Positions 44,589 through 53,511 are shown, counted from the first letter of the stretch. The stretch is DNA of 64,000 bases from Sinomicrobium soli (GCF_003285545.1 NZ_QLNV01000019.1:1-64000); one strand, 5' to 3'. Notes: generated from the letters alone by a model not told the origin. Program-made: numbers and translations.

Positions 44589-44969
44589 CTACAAGCGTGT
44601 ATCTTCAGACAGCCAGAAATCGCCCTTGTCCAGCAGTTCGAATTTATCCGTTTTGTAAAAAATGGCCGAATGTTCCCCGGCATCCTTTCCGTCGTCGCGT
44701 CCCACCCCGGTATACTCATACCCGGGAAGGTCGGATTTGAGTTGTTCCAGCTGGTGTTTGAGCCCTTCCTGGGTACCGAATATTTCAAAATCGTGAAACC
44801 GGATCAGCCCGGCCACCGTTTTTTCGCGGTATTTCCAGTTGTCCAGGGAATCACCGGGACTGTCGTAGCGCAGGTTGTAACTCGCCACACGGAGTTCCTG
44901 CGAGAAAGCGGTAAGACTCAGGCAAAACAGCAGAACAGGCAATAAGCTTTTCTTTAATGTAATCATCAA
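44589..44969 (-). pseudogene. Truncated EEP family gene, copy 3
   Basis: This 126-residue reading frame has its own signal peptide (about 1-24, ending AFSQ), then the EEP start: RVASYNLRYDSPGD, GTQEG and GRDDGKDAGEHSAIFYK. It then ends abruptly at SEDTRL and a TAG. The later motifs (HFDH, GDFN, SDHxP) are missing, so it cannot be active. DNA 44599-44900 is about 96% identical to 28948-29249 of copy 1, with differences concentrated at the 5' side. The signal-peptide region is different. That pattern suggests a decayed paralogue that exchanged sequence with copy 1, or a recent partial duplication joined to another 5' end. Confidence 0.85.
44599..44900. repeat. ~300-bp duplication, second copy of 28948-29249
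   Basis: Both segments run in the same orientation and share long identical blocks, for example CGGATTTGAGTTGTTCCAGC. By eye about ten mismatches occur in the last two thirds, toward the 5' end of the gene. Confidence 0.85.
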
Positions 44970-45084
44970 TATTGGTTTTATAAATTATAAGTAGAATTAA
45001 ATGTTCCGTAACGGCCCGTAATTTATAAAAATAAGACCTGACAAACCGTATCGGGAGAAGTTAAATTTATACTCAAAATATTCG

Positions 45085-45092
45085 TACATTTG
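45085..45092 (+). promoter_or_regulatory. TAnnTTTG promoter box of the DUF4833 gene
   Basis: TACATTTG fits the -7 consensus. A transcript from here would start near 45100, which supports a DUF4833 start at 45132 or 45159 and excludes the TTG at 45090. Confidence 0.5.
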
Positions 45093-45158
45093 AAAAGGAT
45101 CACTTTCATTTGTCAAAAATTTATAAGACATATGGAATCGATAAAACCGGGTCGAATT

Positions 45159-45692
45159 ATGAAAATACCGCTTTTCCTGTATTCCCTTTTTCTCTTTATT
45201 TCCATACTCCCGGCACATGCCCAGGCCGATTATCCTGTTCCCGAAGCCACTCCTACCCGGCTTTTCTATATCCAGCACAGCAACAATCACAACACTTATG
45301 TCTACGATGCCAGGATGGATGGTAACAGGCTTGATAACAGCGACCCCGTAGAGGAATACCGGATCGTCTATACCCAGGGAGGCATAAAAAAGCCGCTTAA
45401 CCTCATTCAGAAAAAGCTCGCCTATGGCATGGTTGCCGATCTCCTGGAGCCCGGGCTTTTTGAGTTGCACCTGGCGGCTTCTAAAAAACCCAGGTTTTAC
45501 CTCACCCTGGATGCCGGTAAAAAACCGGAAGTTTACCTTACCGTCAACGACCGGAAAATGTACCTCGACCGGATGTTTGTACAACTCAGGGACAAGACCT
45601 CCGACATCAACGCCAAAGCCGACTATGTGCTCTTCGAAGGCCGGGATTTCAAGTCCGGCCGGAACGTCACTGAAAAGGTCGTCACCGACTGA
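45159..45692 (+). CDS. DUF4833 exported protein
   Basis: I start at ATG 45159 (MKIPLFLYSLFLFIS), which gives a standard signal peptide ending AHAQ and a 177-residue protein; ATG 45132 in the same frame is an alternative. The mature part has RLFYIQHSNNHNTYVYDARM, then EEYRIVYTQGGIKKPLN, matching DUF4833, and is rich in beta strands. The function is unknown. It is the only plus-strand gene between loci B and C and converges with EEP copy 4; AACCGG/CCGGTT arms near 45763-45792 could end both transcripts. Confidence 0.82.
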   Translation: MKIPLFLYSLFLFISILPAHAQADYPVPEATPTRLFYIQHSNNHNTYVYDARMDGNRLDNSDPVEEYRIVYTQGGIKKPLNLIQKKLAYGMVADLLEPGLFELHLAASKKPRFYLTLDAGKKPEVYLTVNDRKMYLDRMFVQLRDKTSDINAKADYVLFEGRDFKSGRNVTEKVVTD

Positions 45693-45814
45693 CACCGGCT
45701 TCGGGCATCTACAGCGCATTTGCGGCCTGTTCTTTATCAGGGCTCGACAGGGAAAGCAAAAAAACCGGCTGCAATTCGAATTACAACCGGTTATGCAGGT
45801 AACCTGATTACAGC

Positions 45815-46657
45815 CTATTCCCGGAAATAAACACGGGCCACAACAGGCAGGTGGTCGGAGGGATACCGTTGCTCCCTGAAATCCGTAAGGACGGCATATT
45901 GCGCTACTTTAAAATCCTTACTTACAAACACATAGTCTATACGGTTTTTCATGGGAGCGTTGAACCGGAACCCGTTGGTAGTCCCTACGGGGCCGTAAGG
46001 AGGGGTTTCCGTAGCAGAAAACGCATCCTGCAAAACGGCACTCATACGCCCGATCTGCTCCGTTTCCGGGGTGGAATTAAAATCTCCGGTACAGATCACA
46101 GGTGCATCCCCCGCAATTTCCGCTATCTTATCCACCATCAGTTTGCCCGACTCCTTTCGGGCCACAACACCCTGGTGATCGAAATGTACATTAAATACAT
46201 AGAAGGTTTTCCGGGTCTTTTTGTCTTTCAGCTTTACCCAGGAACAGATACGGTTACAACAGGTGGCATCCCATCCCTTTCCCGGAACATCCGGGGTCTC
46301 GCTCAACCAGAAATCACCGGAATCCTCTTTTTCAAAACGGTCCTTTTTGTAGAAAATGGCGGAATGCTCTCCCGCTTCCTTCCCGTCATCCCGTCCGGCC
46401 CCGGAATAATCGTATTCCTGCAGTTCGAGGAGGTCTTTCAACTGATGCAAAAAACCTTCCTGGGTACCGATGATATCAAAATCGTGATAGCGTATAAGTC
46501 CCCTTACGTTCTCCTTGCGATAGTTCCATGCATTCAGGCTGTCGCGGGCGGTATCCATACGCAGGTTATAGCTGGCCACCCGGATATCTTCCCTGTGCTG
46601 TGCAAACACGGGAAGGATCATTAAACAGAGAAAAAAAGCTGTTAGTTTATGTTTCAT
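45815..46657 (-). CDS. Exported EEP family hydrolase, copy 4 (locus C)
   Basis: This 280-residue protein has a signal peptide (about 1-19, ending VFAQ) and the complete EEP motif set: ASYNLRMDTARDS, GTQEGFLHQ, GRDDGKEAGEHSAIFY, NVHFDHQG, CTGDFNSTPE, NRIDYVFVS and PSDHLPVVA. It is related to copies 1 and 3, sharing the GRDDGK-AGEHSAIFY block, but is clearly diverged in DNA. It follows susD of locus C, so this locus too combines SusC/D uptake with an exported phosphatase-fold enzyme. Confidence 0.92.
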   Translation of the reverse strand: MKHKLTAFFLCLMILPVFAQHREDIRVASYNLRMDTARDSLNAWNYRKENVRGLIRYHDFDIIGTQEGFLHQLKDLLELQEYDYSGAGRDDGKEAGEHSAIFYKKDRFEKEDSGDFWLSETPDVPGKGWDATCCNRICSWVKLKDKKTRKTFYVFNVHFDHQGVVARKESGKLMVDKIAEIAGDAPVICTGDFNSTPETEQIGRMSAVLQDAFSATETPPYGPVGTTNGFRFNAPMKNRIDYVFVSKDFKVAQYAVLTDFREQRYPSDHLPVVARVYFRE

Positions 46658-46683
46658 GTGGATAAATTTTTTATGGTTTGTGG

Positions 46684-46711
46684 TTTACAGGTTAAAAGTT
46701 GCAGGTGGCTC
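46684..46711 (+). repeat. GGTTTAC-type heptamer tract
   Basis: GGTTTAC, AGGTTAA, AAGTTGC and AGGTGGC are degenerate period-7 units filling most of the 57-bp gap between EEP copy 4 and susD. Confidence 0.4.
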
Positions 46712-46714
46712 CTT

Positions 46715-48484
46715 TTACTCCCAGTCAGGATTTTGTCCCAGTCCGGGGTTTTGTTCCAGGTCGGACTGGGGGATGGGATAGAGGTATTTCCTGTCTTCCC
46801 ATTGCCGTTCGCCCGGATTGTAGATCAACTCGCCATGAGTCCCTTCCGAAAGCCTGCGCCTGCCTGATGACGAATCCGGGGAAACATCTATCATGACCAC
46901 CGACGAATTGGAAGGCTCGGGCCTGTTTCCCTGGTAGAAACACACGTCCATAATACCATCGCCATTCAGGTCCTGTTCCCCCAGTTCGGGAACATAGATC
47001 CCGTTCATGGAAGCTTCTTCAAAAAGTTCGCCGATATGCCAGCGCCTCAGGTCGTCGGGGCGCAGTCCTTCAAAAGTCATTTCCACGGCCCTTTCCCGCA
47101 TCACCTCCAGCAGTACCGGGTCTGTAAACTTCCCGAGGTAATAATCCACCAGGTACGGATCGGCTTCAGTGGGCATTGTTGTCAGAGAAGGACCGGTAAT
47201 TCCCGCCCTGGCACGCAGTGCCCCGATAGTCGCCGCCCATTCGGCATCGTTCATCTTGCCCAGTTCGGCAAGGGCTTCTGCCTTATTGAGCAGCACCTCT
47301 CCCCAGCGCATGACAATATGGGCGTTGTCATTACGGCTTTCGTCGTCGTACGGAAAACGTTCGTCATAACACCATTTGATGGGTTGATATCCTGTATAGG
47401 ACTGGCTGAGGCTGGGGGGAGCTATCACGGGTACCCCGTTCTCAGTACGGTGGTAATCACCCAGGCGGATCGTCTGCTTCAGACGCAGGTCCCGGTCCTT
47501 TACCTCTTCCCGGAAAGTCGTGGTCTCATAGCCGGCATCTGCAGTAAAGGGGGTTCCGTCCAGTTTCAGATAAGTATTCACAAACCTGCGGGTCAGCGAA
47601 GGACGGTCGCCATAGGTAGGGCTTATAAAACGCCGGTTTGCCGAACTGAATACCTGTAAAGAAGGATCCAGCGCCACGGCGAGTATGGTCTCGTCGGCAA
47701 AAGGGGCGGGCGTGATGAATATTTCCCGGTACGACCGTTCCTTATCAGCAGCTTCGTGCAGAGTAAAACCATTGATATTGTTGGCTTCGTCTATCACCTC
47801 CTGGTACCACACACCGGCCGTACCCTGCTGGCCGTACCCGGTATGATATTTCCTGAAAGAAGCCTCGTAAAGACAGATCCTCGTTTTATACGCCCTGGCC
47901 ACATTCCGGGTAATACGGGTACAGGAAGGATCGGTGGTCAGTGTAATATTTTCAATGGCATAGTTCAAATCCTCCAGCACATTTTCCATCACATCAAACC
48001 TGCTGTCTCTCGGAGCGTTAAGGGAAGTGGAATCATTGACATCGATGGTACGGTCTATCCAGGGAACATCTCCGAAACGCTTTACCTTATCAAAATAGAA
48101 CAGGGCTCGAAAAAACCGGGCCAGCCCGATATAATGATCTTTTTCCTCTACTTCGCTGGTCTCCGCATTTTCTATAAAATAATTGATATTTCTCAACTCA
48201 TCCCAGCCCCAGCCACTACTGGTTATCGGGTTCAGGGCATTGGGCACCAGGTAATCCCCCACCCCGTTACGGGCCACATAGTCTGAGGTATTATCTATAG
48301 CGAATATCCCGGTATCGGTTCCGGGCAGGTTATCGTAGAACGAATTGGCATACAGTTCCATCCCGCCGGCAGACCCGAATATGGCATCCCTGTCGGCAGT
48401 AGCCACGGGGGCTTCATCCAGGTTACAGGCTGAAAATGATAGCAGGATGAATGCAATGACTGTGTATATATATAACTTCATCAT
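46715..48484 (-). CDS. SusD/RagB-like nutrient-binding lipoprotein (locus C)
   Basis: This 589-residue lipoprotein has lipobox FSAC (Cys20) then NLDEAP. SusD-type features are GSAGGMELYANSFYDNLPG, LARFFRALFYFDKVKRFGDVPWI, YKTRICLYEASFRKYH, VLLNKAEALAELGKMND, ERAVEMTFEGLRPDDLRRW and the end PGLGQNPDWE. It starts 10 bp after susC. The pair forms the uptake complex of locus C. Confidence 0.94.
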   Translation of the reverse strand: MMKLYIYTVIAFILLSFSACNLDEAPVATADRDAIFGSAGGMELYANSFYDNLPGTDTGIFAIDNTSDYVARNGVGDYLVPNALNPITSSGWGWDELRNINYFIENAETSEVEEKDHYIGLARFFRALFYFDKVKRFGDVPWIDRTIDVNDSTSLNAPRDSRFDVMENVLEDLNYAIENITLTTDPSCTRITRNVARAYKTRICLYEASFRKYHTGYGQQGTAGVWYQEVIDEANNINGFTLHEAADKERSYREIFITPAPFADETILAVALDPSLQVFSSANRRFISPTYGDRPSLTRRFVNTYLKLDGTPFTADAGYETTTFREEVKDRDLRLKQTIRLGDYHRTENGVPVIAPPSLSQSYTGYQPIKWCYDERFPYDDESRNDNAHIVMRWGEVLLNKAEALAELGKMNDAEWAATIGALRARAGITGPSLTTMPTEADPYLVDYYLGKFTDPVLLEVMRERAVEMTFEGLRPDDLRRWHIGELFEEASMNGIYVPELGEQDLNGDGIMDVCFYQGNRPEPSNSSVVMIDVSPDSSSGRRRLSEGTHGELIYNPGERQWEDRKYLYPIPQSDLEQNPGLGQNPDWE

Positions 48485-48494
48485 ATTTTCATTA

Positions 48495-51400
48495 TTAAAA
48501 GTTGACTGATAATCCGAAAGAAATGGCTTTCAGCATCGGGTAATTATACCCGTCCCCGCTGTTCCCTCCGCTCAGGTCACGGTCTGAACCGTAAATATTG
48601 GTCACATCGGTATCCCTGGTCCATTTGTACAGGGAAGACCAGGTCCACAGGTTTTCTCCGGATATATATATCTTGGCCTCCGACGCCCCGAACCTGGACA
48701 CGAAATGTTCCGGCAGGGTATATCCCAGCTGAATATTTCTCAGCCGGATATAGGACACATTCTGCAAATAGCGGTCATTGGGGTGATCATTGAGCTGGCT
48801 GTACCCCACCAGCCGCGGAAGGTAGGCATCAAAATTCCCCAGTTCCTCGCGGAACATATTATTTTCATGCCAGGCCGGATACGGGTTATAAGGCCGGTTG
48901 TACTGCCCCCAGAAACGCGATTCGTTGGAAGGGAACCAGTCCTGTTTAAGCACGCCCTGGAAAAATGCGGAGAAGAAAATACCGTTCCAGTCGGCATCCA
49001 GGTTGATCCCGTAAATATATCGCGGTTCGGAATTACCGATAATCGTTTTATCCCCGGGATTATCCACCGTATTTTCCCCGTGATAGATAATATCGTCCCC
49101 GTCCAGGTTTTTATACCTGAGGTCACCTACATAATTTTTCCGGGTATTGGTACTTTGCAGGTTCGACTGGCTCGGGGCATTGGCTATTTCCTCTTCCGTA
49201 CGGAAAAGCCCTTCTACACGATACCCCCATATTTCACCGACCCGTTGCCCTTCATAATAATCGGTAAGGATCTTACGCTCGTTATTGTATTTGGTGATAA
49301 TGGCCCGGGAATCGGACATATTGACCCCTATGCCATAATTAAACGGTTTGGCATTGACATAAAAACGGTCTTTCCAGTTGACGGCAATTTCCCAGCCTGT
49401 AGTTTCGAGATCGGCATAGTTCCCTTTGGGTACGTCGGTCCCGAAAACGGCCGGCAGGGTCGGCCCCACGGTAAACATGTCCTTGGTCCACCTGCGGTAC
49501 AGGTCGCCCGTAAAACTCAGGCGACTGTCCAGCATGGAAAAGTCCAGACCTATATTCCCGGTAGTGGAGGTTTCCCAGGTAAGGCCGGCGGGAATAACTC
49601 CCGGCTGACTGGTCTGCTGCGGGCGGGCATCGTTAATGATACGGCCGGACTGACTGATGGAAAAGTTCTCCAGGAAGGAATACGCATCGATGTTCCCGTT
49701 GCCCAGGGAACCGTAAGAAGCCCTCAGTTTCAGGTTGGAAATAATTCCCTGGTCAAGCTTCCAGAACGGCTCTTCGGAAATACGCCATCCCACGGAAGCC
49801 GACGGAAAAAATGCCCATTGCTGATCGGTAGGAAATTTGGAAGAACCGTCATAACGGCCGTTGACCTCGAGCAGGTAACGCTCCCGGTAGTTGTAATTGA
49901 CCCTGAAAAAGCCCCCGGCTATTCTCCATTTCTGATACCCTCCTTCCGTAACCACACTTTGTCCCAGGGCGAGGTTAATGTCATTGGCATCTTCATAGAC
50001 AATACCATTGCGCCGCGCCAGGAGATTTTTGTAAAGTGACTGCTCATAATTAAACCCGGCCAGAAGGTGTACGTTGTGAACTTCCGAAAAAGTCCTGGTA
50101 TAATCGGCATACAGGTTGGTGGCTATATATTCGGTAGTCTGTCTTCGTTCTTCTATATCGTTGGTATTGGTCCCCGTATAACCGACAACACCCTCATAGC
50201 GGCTGTAAGGCACCTGTACCCGTATTCGTTTCTGCCCGATATCCGTAGTCTGATAGGTGAAATTTCCCCTTAATACCAGGCTTTTATCCAGGAATTCGGC
50301 TTTGGCCGAGATCTGGTTCTTCAGAAACCTCCGGTCGGTATCCGTACCATTACGCCCGATATAGTAATCCCCTACGGTATATGCCGCGGGAAACGACAGC
50401 GTACCGTCAGGGTTCGTCAGGGGCGCCAGCGGGTGTCCTTCATCGGCCATATTACGCCAGATACCGCTTCCCTCGCCGACATTGAGGGGCTGGTGGTAAT
50501 TCATCTTCGAGAATTCCATATTGTTCTCTACCGAAAACCAGTCGGTAAGCTGGATACTCCCTTTCGCCCTGAGGTTGTACATCTCGTAATCATCCGGGTT
50601 ATACCTGAACAACCCCTCCTGGTCATTATACCTTCCGCTCAGGTAAAACGCGGCCTTGTCGTTCCCCCCTGAAAAGGTAAGGTTGTGGTCCTGCGCCAGG
50701 AACCGGTCTTTCATCAGTACGTCGTACCAGTCTGTACTGTAAAAATACACATACTCCCCTGTTTCCGGGTCTATTTCATACCGGGGAAGCGACGGGTCTT
50801 CCCACCTGCGCTTGATCTCGGCCAGGTATTCGGGCGAGAAAGGCATGGTCTTGTTGATCGCGGTCGGTGTGTTCCCGTTGTCATTCCAGTTAGACCAGGC
50901 ATCGTTGAAATTCCGGGCCCAGGGGTAGGATTCCGTAATATTATCGGGTATGGTGGTAGGGGACTTGATCGAAAAATTGGTCGTATAATTAATGGAGGTC
51001 CTGCCCTCCTTTACCGATTTTGTAGTGATCAGTACCACACCAAATGCAGCTCGCGCCCCGTATATGGAAGCGGAGGCGGCGTCTTTCAATACCGATACGC
51101 TTTCGATATCATTGGGGTTCAGCATACGGGGGTCTCCTTCCACCCCGTCGATCAGTACCAGGGCATTCCCGCCCTGTCCTATGGAGGTCGTTCCGCGAAC
51201 GTTAAACTCGGGAGACTGGGTGGGTTTTCCGTCCAGCATACGGATATTGAGGTTGGGGATCACCCCTACCAGTCCCTGTGAAACATTGGGAACGGGACGG
51301 TTCTGAAATACCTCTTCCCCCACCTGGTCTACAGCACCAGTAAGATTTACTTTCCGCTGGGTGCCGTATCCTACCACCACCACTTCGTCCAGGGCGGTGT

Positions 51401-52019
51401 TGTTTTCCTCCAATGCGACACTCAGGTTTCGCTGTTCCCCGACAGGTACTTCCTGCTCCTGGTAACCGAGATAGGATACCTGGAGTACCGACCCTTCCCC
51501 GGATACCTTAATGCTAAAATTCCCGTCAAAATCAGTGGTTACCCCGTTATTGGTCCCTTTTTCCAGAACGGTGGCCCCGGGCAGGGGAACGCCGGACGCA
51601 TCGGTTACACTCCCCCTGATCTCTATCTCCTGTTGTACGGCCGGCACCGTTGCCGACGGTGCGGGATACAGGATGATCTGGCTGCCAAGCAGCTTGTAAC
51701 TGACATCAAAATCCTTAAAAAGTCTTTTCAATACTACGGAGAGAACCTCATTATCCGCTTTTACCGACACCTTCCTGGTGTAGTCCAGGTCGCTGTCGTC
51801 ATACATAAACTTATACGGTGTACGCGATTCGATACGGTGGAGTATTTTTTCCAGGGCAACGTGCTTATAGTGAAGCGTAATTTTCGTATTCTGCCCATAG
51901 GTGGAATTGGCGTGGATCTGACACAGGGAGACGGTCAGTAACAACAGGGTAAGTTTCATTTTCAAATGGCTCTTTAGCCTGAAAAGAGAATACTTTTCAG
52001 GCTTACACAGTTTTTTCAT
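48495..52019 (-). CDS. SusC/RagA-like TonB-dependent transporter with STN domain (locus C)
   Basis: This 1174-residue protein has a signal region (about 18-42), an STN domain (about 46-118, ITLHYKHVALEKILHRIES), a carboxypeptidase-regulatory-like domain (about 130-205, IRGSVTDASGVPLPGATVLE), DEVVVVGYGTQRK, a plug (LVLIDGVEGDPRMLNPNDIE and SASIYGARAAFGVVLITT) and a barrel ending AISFGLSVNF. The STN domain implies signalling to the FecR upstream. Composition is even along this gene, unlike the locus A homologue. Confidence 0.95.
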   Translation of the reverse strand: MKKLCKPEKYSLFRLKSHLKMKLTLLLLTVSLCQIHANSTYGQNTKITLHYKHVALEKILHRIESRTPYKFMYDDSDLDYTRKVSVKADNEVLSVVLKRLFKDFDVSYKLLGSQIILYPAPSATVPAVQQEIEIRGSVTDASGVPLPGATVLEKGTNNGVTTDFDGNFSIKVSGEGSVLQVSYLGYQEQEVPVGEQRNLSVALEENNTALDEVVVVGYGTQRKVNLTGAVDQVGEEVFQNRPVPNVSQGLVGVIPNLNIRMLDGKPTQSPEFNVRGTTSIGQGGNALVLIDGVEGDPRMLNPNDIESVSVLKDAASASIYGARAAFGVVLITTKSVKEGRTSINYTTNFSIKSPTTIPDNITESYPWARNFNDAWSNWNDNGNTPTAINKTMPFSPEYLAEIKRRWEDPSLPRYEIDPETGEYVYFYSTDWYDVLMKDRFLAQDHNLTFSGGNDKAAFYLSGRYNDQEGLFRYNPDDYEMYNLRAKGSIQLTDWFSVENNMEFSKMNYHQPLNVGEGSGIWRNMADEGHPLAPLTNPDGTLSFPAAYTVGDYYIGRNGTDTDRRFLKNQISAKAEFLDKSLVLRGNFTYQTTDIGQKRIRVQVPYSRYEGVVGYTGTNTNDIEERRQTTEYIATNLYADYTRTFSEVHNVHLLAGFNYEQSLYKNLLARRNGIVYEDANDINLALGQSVVTEGGYQKWRIAGGFFRVNYNYRERYLLEVNGRYDGSSKFPTDQQWAFFPSASVGWRISEEPFWKLDQGIISNLKLRASYGSLGNGNIDAYSFLENFSISQSGRIINDARPQQTSQPGVIPAGLTWETSTTGNIGLDFSMLDSRLSFTGDLYRRWTKDMFTVGPTLPAVFGTDVPKGNYADLETTGWEIAVNWKDRFYVNAKPFNYGIGVNMSDSRAIITKYNNERKILTDYYEGQRVGEIWGYRVEGLFRTEEEIANAPSQSNLQSTNTRKNYVGDLRYKNLDGDDIIYHGENTVDNPGDKTIIGNSEPRYIYGINLDADWNGIFFSAFFQGVLKQDWFPSNESRFWGQYNRPYNPYPAWHENNMFREELGNFDAYLPRLVGYSQLNDHPNDRYLQNVSYIRLRNIQLGYTLPEHFVSRFGASEAKIYISGENLWTWSSLYKWTRDTDVTNIYGSDRDLSGGNSGDGYNYPMLKAISFGLSVNF

Positions 52020-52070
52020 ACTTTTGAAGTGCTTTAAGTGATTAATTGGTTTTGATCACACTGTTTATCG

Positions 52071-52098
52071 ATCGGAAAATGTTGGCGCATTTTCCGAT
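52071..52098. other. Hairpin between fecR and susC (locus C)
   Basis: ATCGGAAAATG (52071-52081) and CATTTTCCGAT (52088-52098) form a perfect 11-bp stem with a 6-nt loop; a run of seven T follows on the plus strand. On the coding (minus) strand no T-run follows, so it may be an operator or leader structure instead of a terminator. Locus A has its own palindrome in the same interval. Confidence 0.5.
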
Positions 52099-52184
52099 TT
52101 TTTTATGATCATTGGTAACGATAGTTTTCTTACTATCCCTAAAATGGCAGGCGGTTATTTACATAGGCAATTGTCGGTTTGGTT

Positions 52185-53339
52185 TTATTCAATAATTATT
52201 TTATTTCCCTCCATACGGTATTTCAGTCCGTAACCGGAACCAAAAGCTTCCATCACCTGCTCAATGGTCTCCACATCAAAACTGGCGGTAAAGTTTTTGT
52301 CTTCAAACGCAGTATTCTCATTGACGATCACCACGTCGTAATGCCGTTCCAGCTTTTTGACGATATCCTCGAAAGGAGTATGCCTGAAAATGATCCGGCC
52401 ATTGATCCACGCGGTATGCAGATCGGCATCGGCCTCCCCCACCTCTGCCCTTTTACGCGCCTTATCCCATACGGCGATCTGTCCCGGTTGCAATACTACG
52501 GCCCTGGCCGTACTGTATTTTGTCCTGGCTTCGTATATACTTACGGCCCCTTCTACAAGTACGGTATTGATACTCTTGTCTTCCGGGTAAGACGACACGT
52601 TGAATTCGGTGCCCAGCACCCTGATATTCATATCTCCCGAATTTACCACAAAAGGGTGTAAACTGTCCTTTGCCACCCTGAAATAGGCCTCTCCCTCAAG
52701 GGTCACCTCCCGTTTTCCTCCCGGAGCAAAACGATCCGGATAGGTGATGGAAGTCCCCGAGTTCAGGGTGATCCGTGTGCCGTCTGAAAGCACGAGATCA
52801 AACGTTTTGGCATAAGGCACCGTAAGGGTATTTAAACGGGGCCTGTGATCTGCACCCGCAGAAGGGCCACCGGTATACACCAGCTGTTTGCCTTGTTGTT
52901 TTCCCACTACATTTCCGGCAGGATCTTCTACCACGACACTGCCGTCTTCCCGTATGATCTTTACGTTACCGTTATCCAGCCGAAGGGTAATGGCCCCTTC
53001 CGGGATGTCTTCACCCTGCTGCCGTTCCTGACCGGTACCGGAAAGATGTGTATAGGCCAGGGCACCCAGCCCCAGCATGACGACAAAAACAGCCGCATAG
53101 CGGAGTATATGAAAAGCAGCCCTTTTGCGAAAGGTAACCGACCGTTGCAGAACCTGCCATTCCCTGTCCATATCCGCCTCTCCGGAAGAATCCGGAAACC
53201 GCGAAGCCACATATGCCGCCTTTACGCGATAGAAATAATCCCTGTTGGCTTCCGAGCGGTTGACCCAACGCAGTAGCTCCTTCTTTTCTTCTTCAGAAGC
53301 CAATCCCCTAAGATAATGTAGTATCTTTTCTCTTTCCAT
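52185..53339 (-). CDS. FecR-family anti-sigma factor (locus C)
   Basis: This 384-residue protein has a cytosolic N-terminal part with DREWQVLQRSVTFRKR, one transmembrane helix (about 78-97, ILRYAAVFVVMLGLGALAYT), a FecR domain (about 170-270, LTVPYAKTFDLVLSDGTRI then GEAYFRV) and a C-terminal DUF4974 domain ending GSGYGLKYRMEGNKIIIE. It lies between the sigma gene and the STN-SusC gene and should couple the two. Confidence 0.93.
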   Translation of the reverse strand: MEREKILHYLRGLASEEEKKELLRWVNRSEANRDYFYRVKAAYVASRFPDSSGEADMDREWQVLQRSVTFRKRAAFHILRYAAVFVVMLGLGALAYTHLSGTGQERQQGEDIPEGAITLRLDNGNVKIIREDGSVVVEDPAGNVVGKQQGKQLVYTGGPSAGADHRPRLNTLTVPYAKTFDLVLSDGTRITLNSGTSITYPDRFAPGGKREVTLEGEAYFRVAKDSLHPFVVNSGDMNIRVLGTEFNVSSYPEDKSINTVLVEGAVSIYEARTKYSTARAVVLQPGQIAVWDKARKRAEVGEADADLHTAWINGRIIFRHTPFEDIVKKLERHYDVVIVNENTAFEDKNFTASFDVETIEQVMEAFGSGYGLKYRMEGNKIIIE

Positions 53340-53409
53340 ACGTTATCGCGATACGCTGCTATCTGTTAACAGTTTTGCAGTTCGTAGTTTATGGTTTATA
53401 GTTTGAATC

Positions 53410-53456
53410 AACTAACAACTAAGAACTAAGAACTAAGAACTAAGAACTAAGAACTG
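53410..53456 (+). repeat. AACTAAG heptamer tract (six copies)
   Basis: AACTAAC is followed by five AACTAAG units and a partial unit, in perfect register. The preceding 53381-53409 stretch (GTAGTTTATGGTTTATAGTT) is a degenerate period-7 continuation. It lies between fecR and the sigma gene of locus C. Confidence 0.9.
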
Positions 53457-53511
53457 TATATATAATAAACGACTAAAAGGAAGAGGATACGTAACGGAAG
53501 GGTAAAAAAAA

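Noticed and set aside
44997-45719. 240-codon minus-strand frame opposite DUF4833
   Set aside because: DUF4833 on the plus strand has a signal peptide, promoter box and family pattern; the opposite frame has none.
48705-50039. 444-codon plus-strand frame opposite susC of locus C
   Set aside because: Antisense shadow of a certain SusC barrel; low complexity (rich in Gly, Ile, Pro) and no domain.
53410-53456. CRISPR array
   Set aside because: The units are 7 bp and directly adjacent, without spacers, so this is a simple tandem tract. No cas genes are present.
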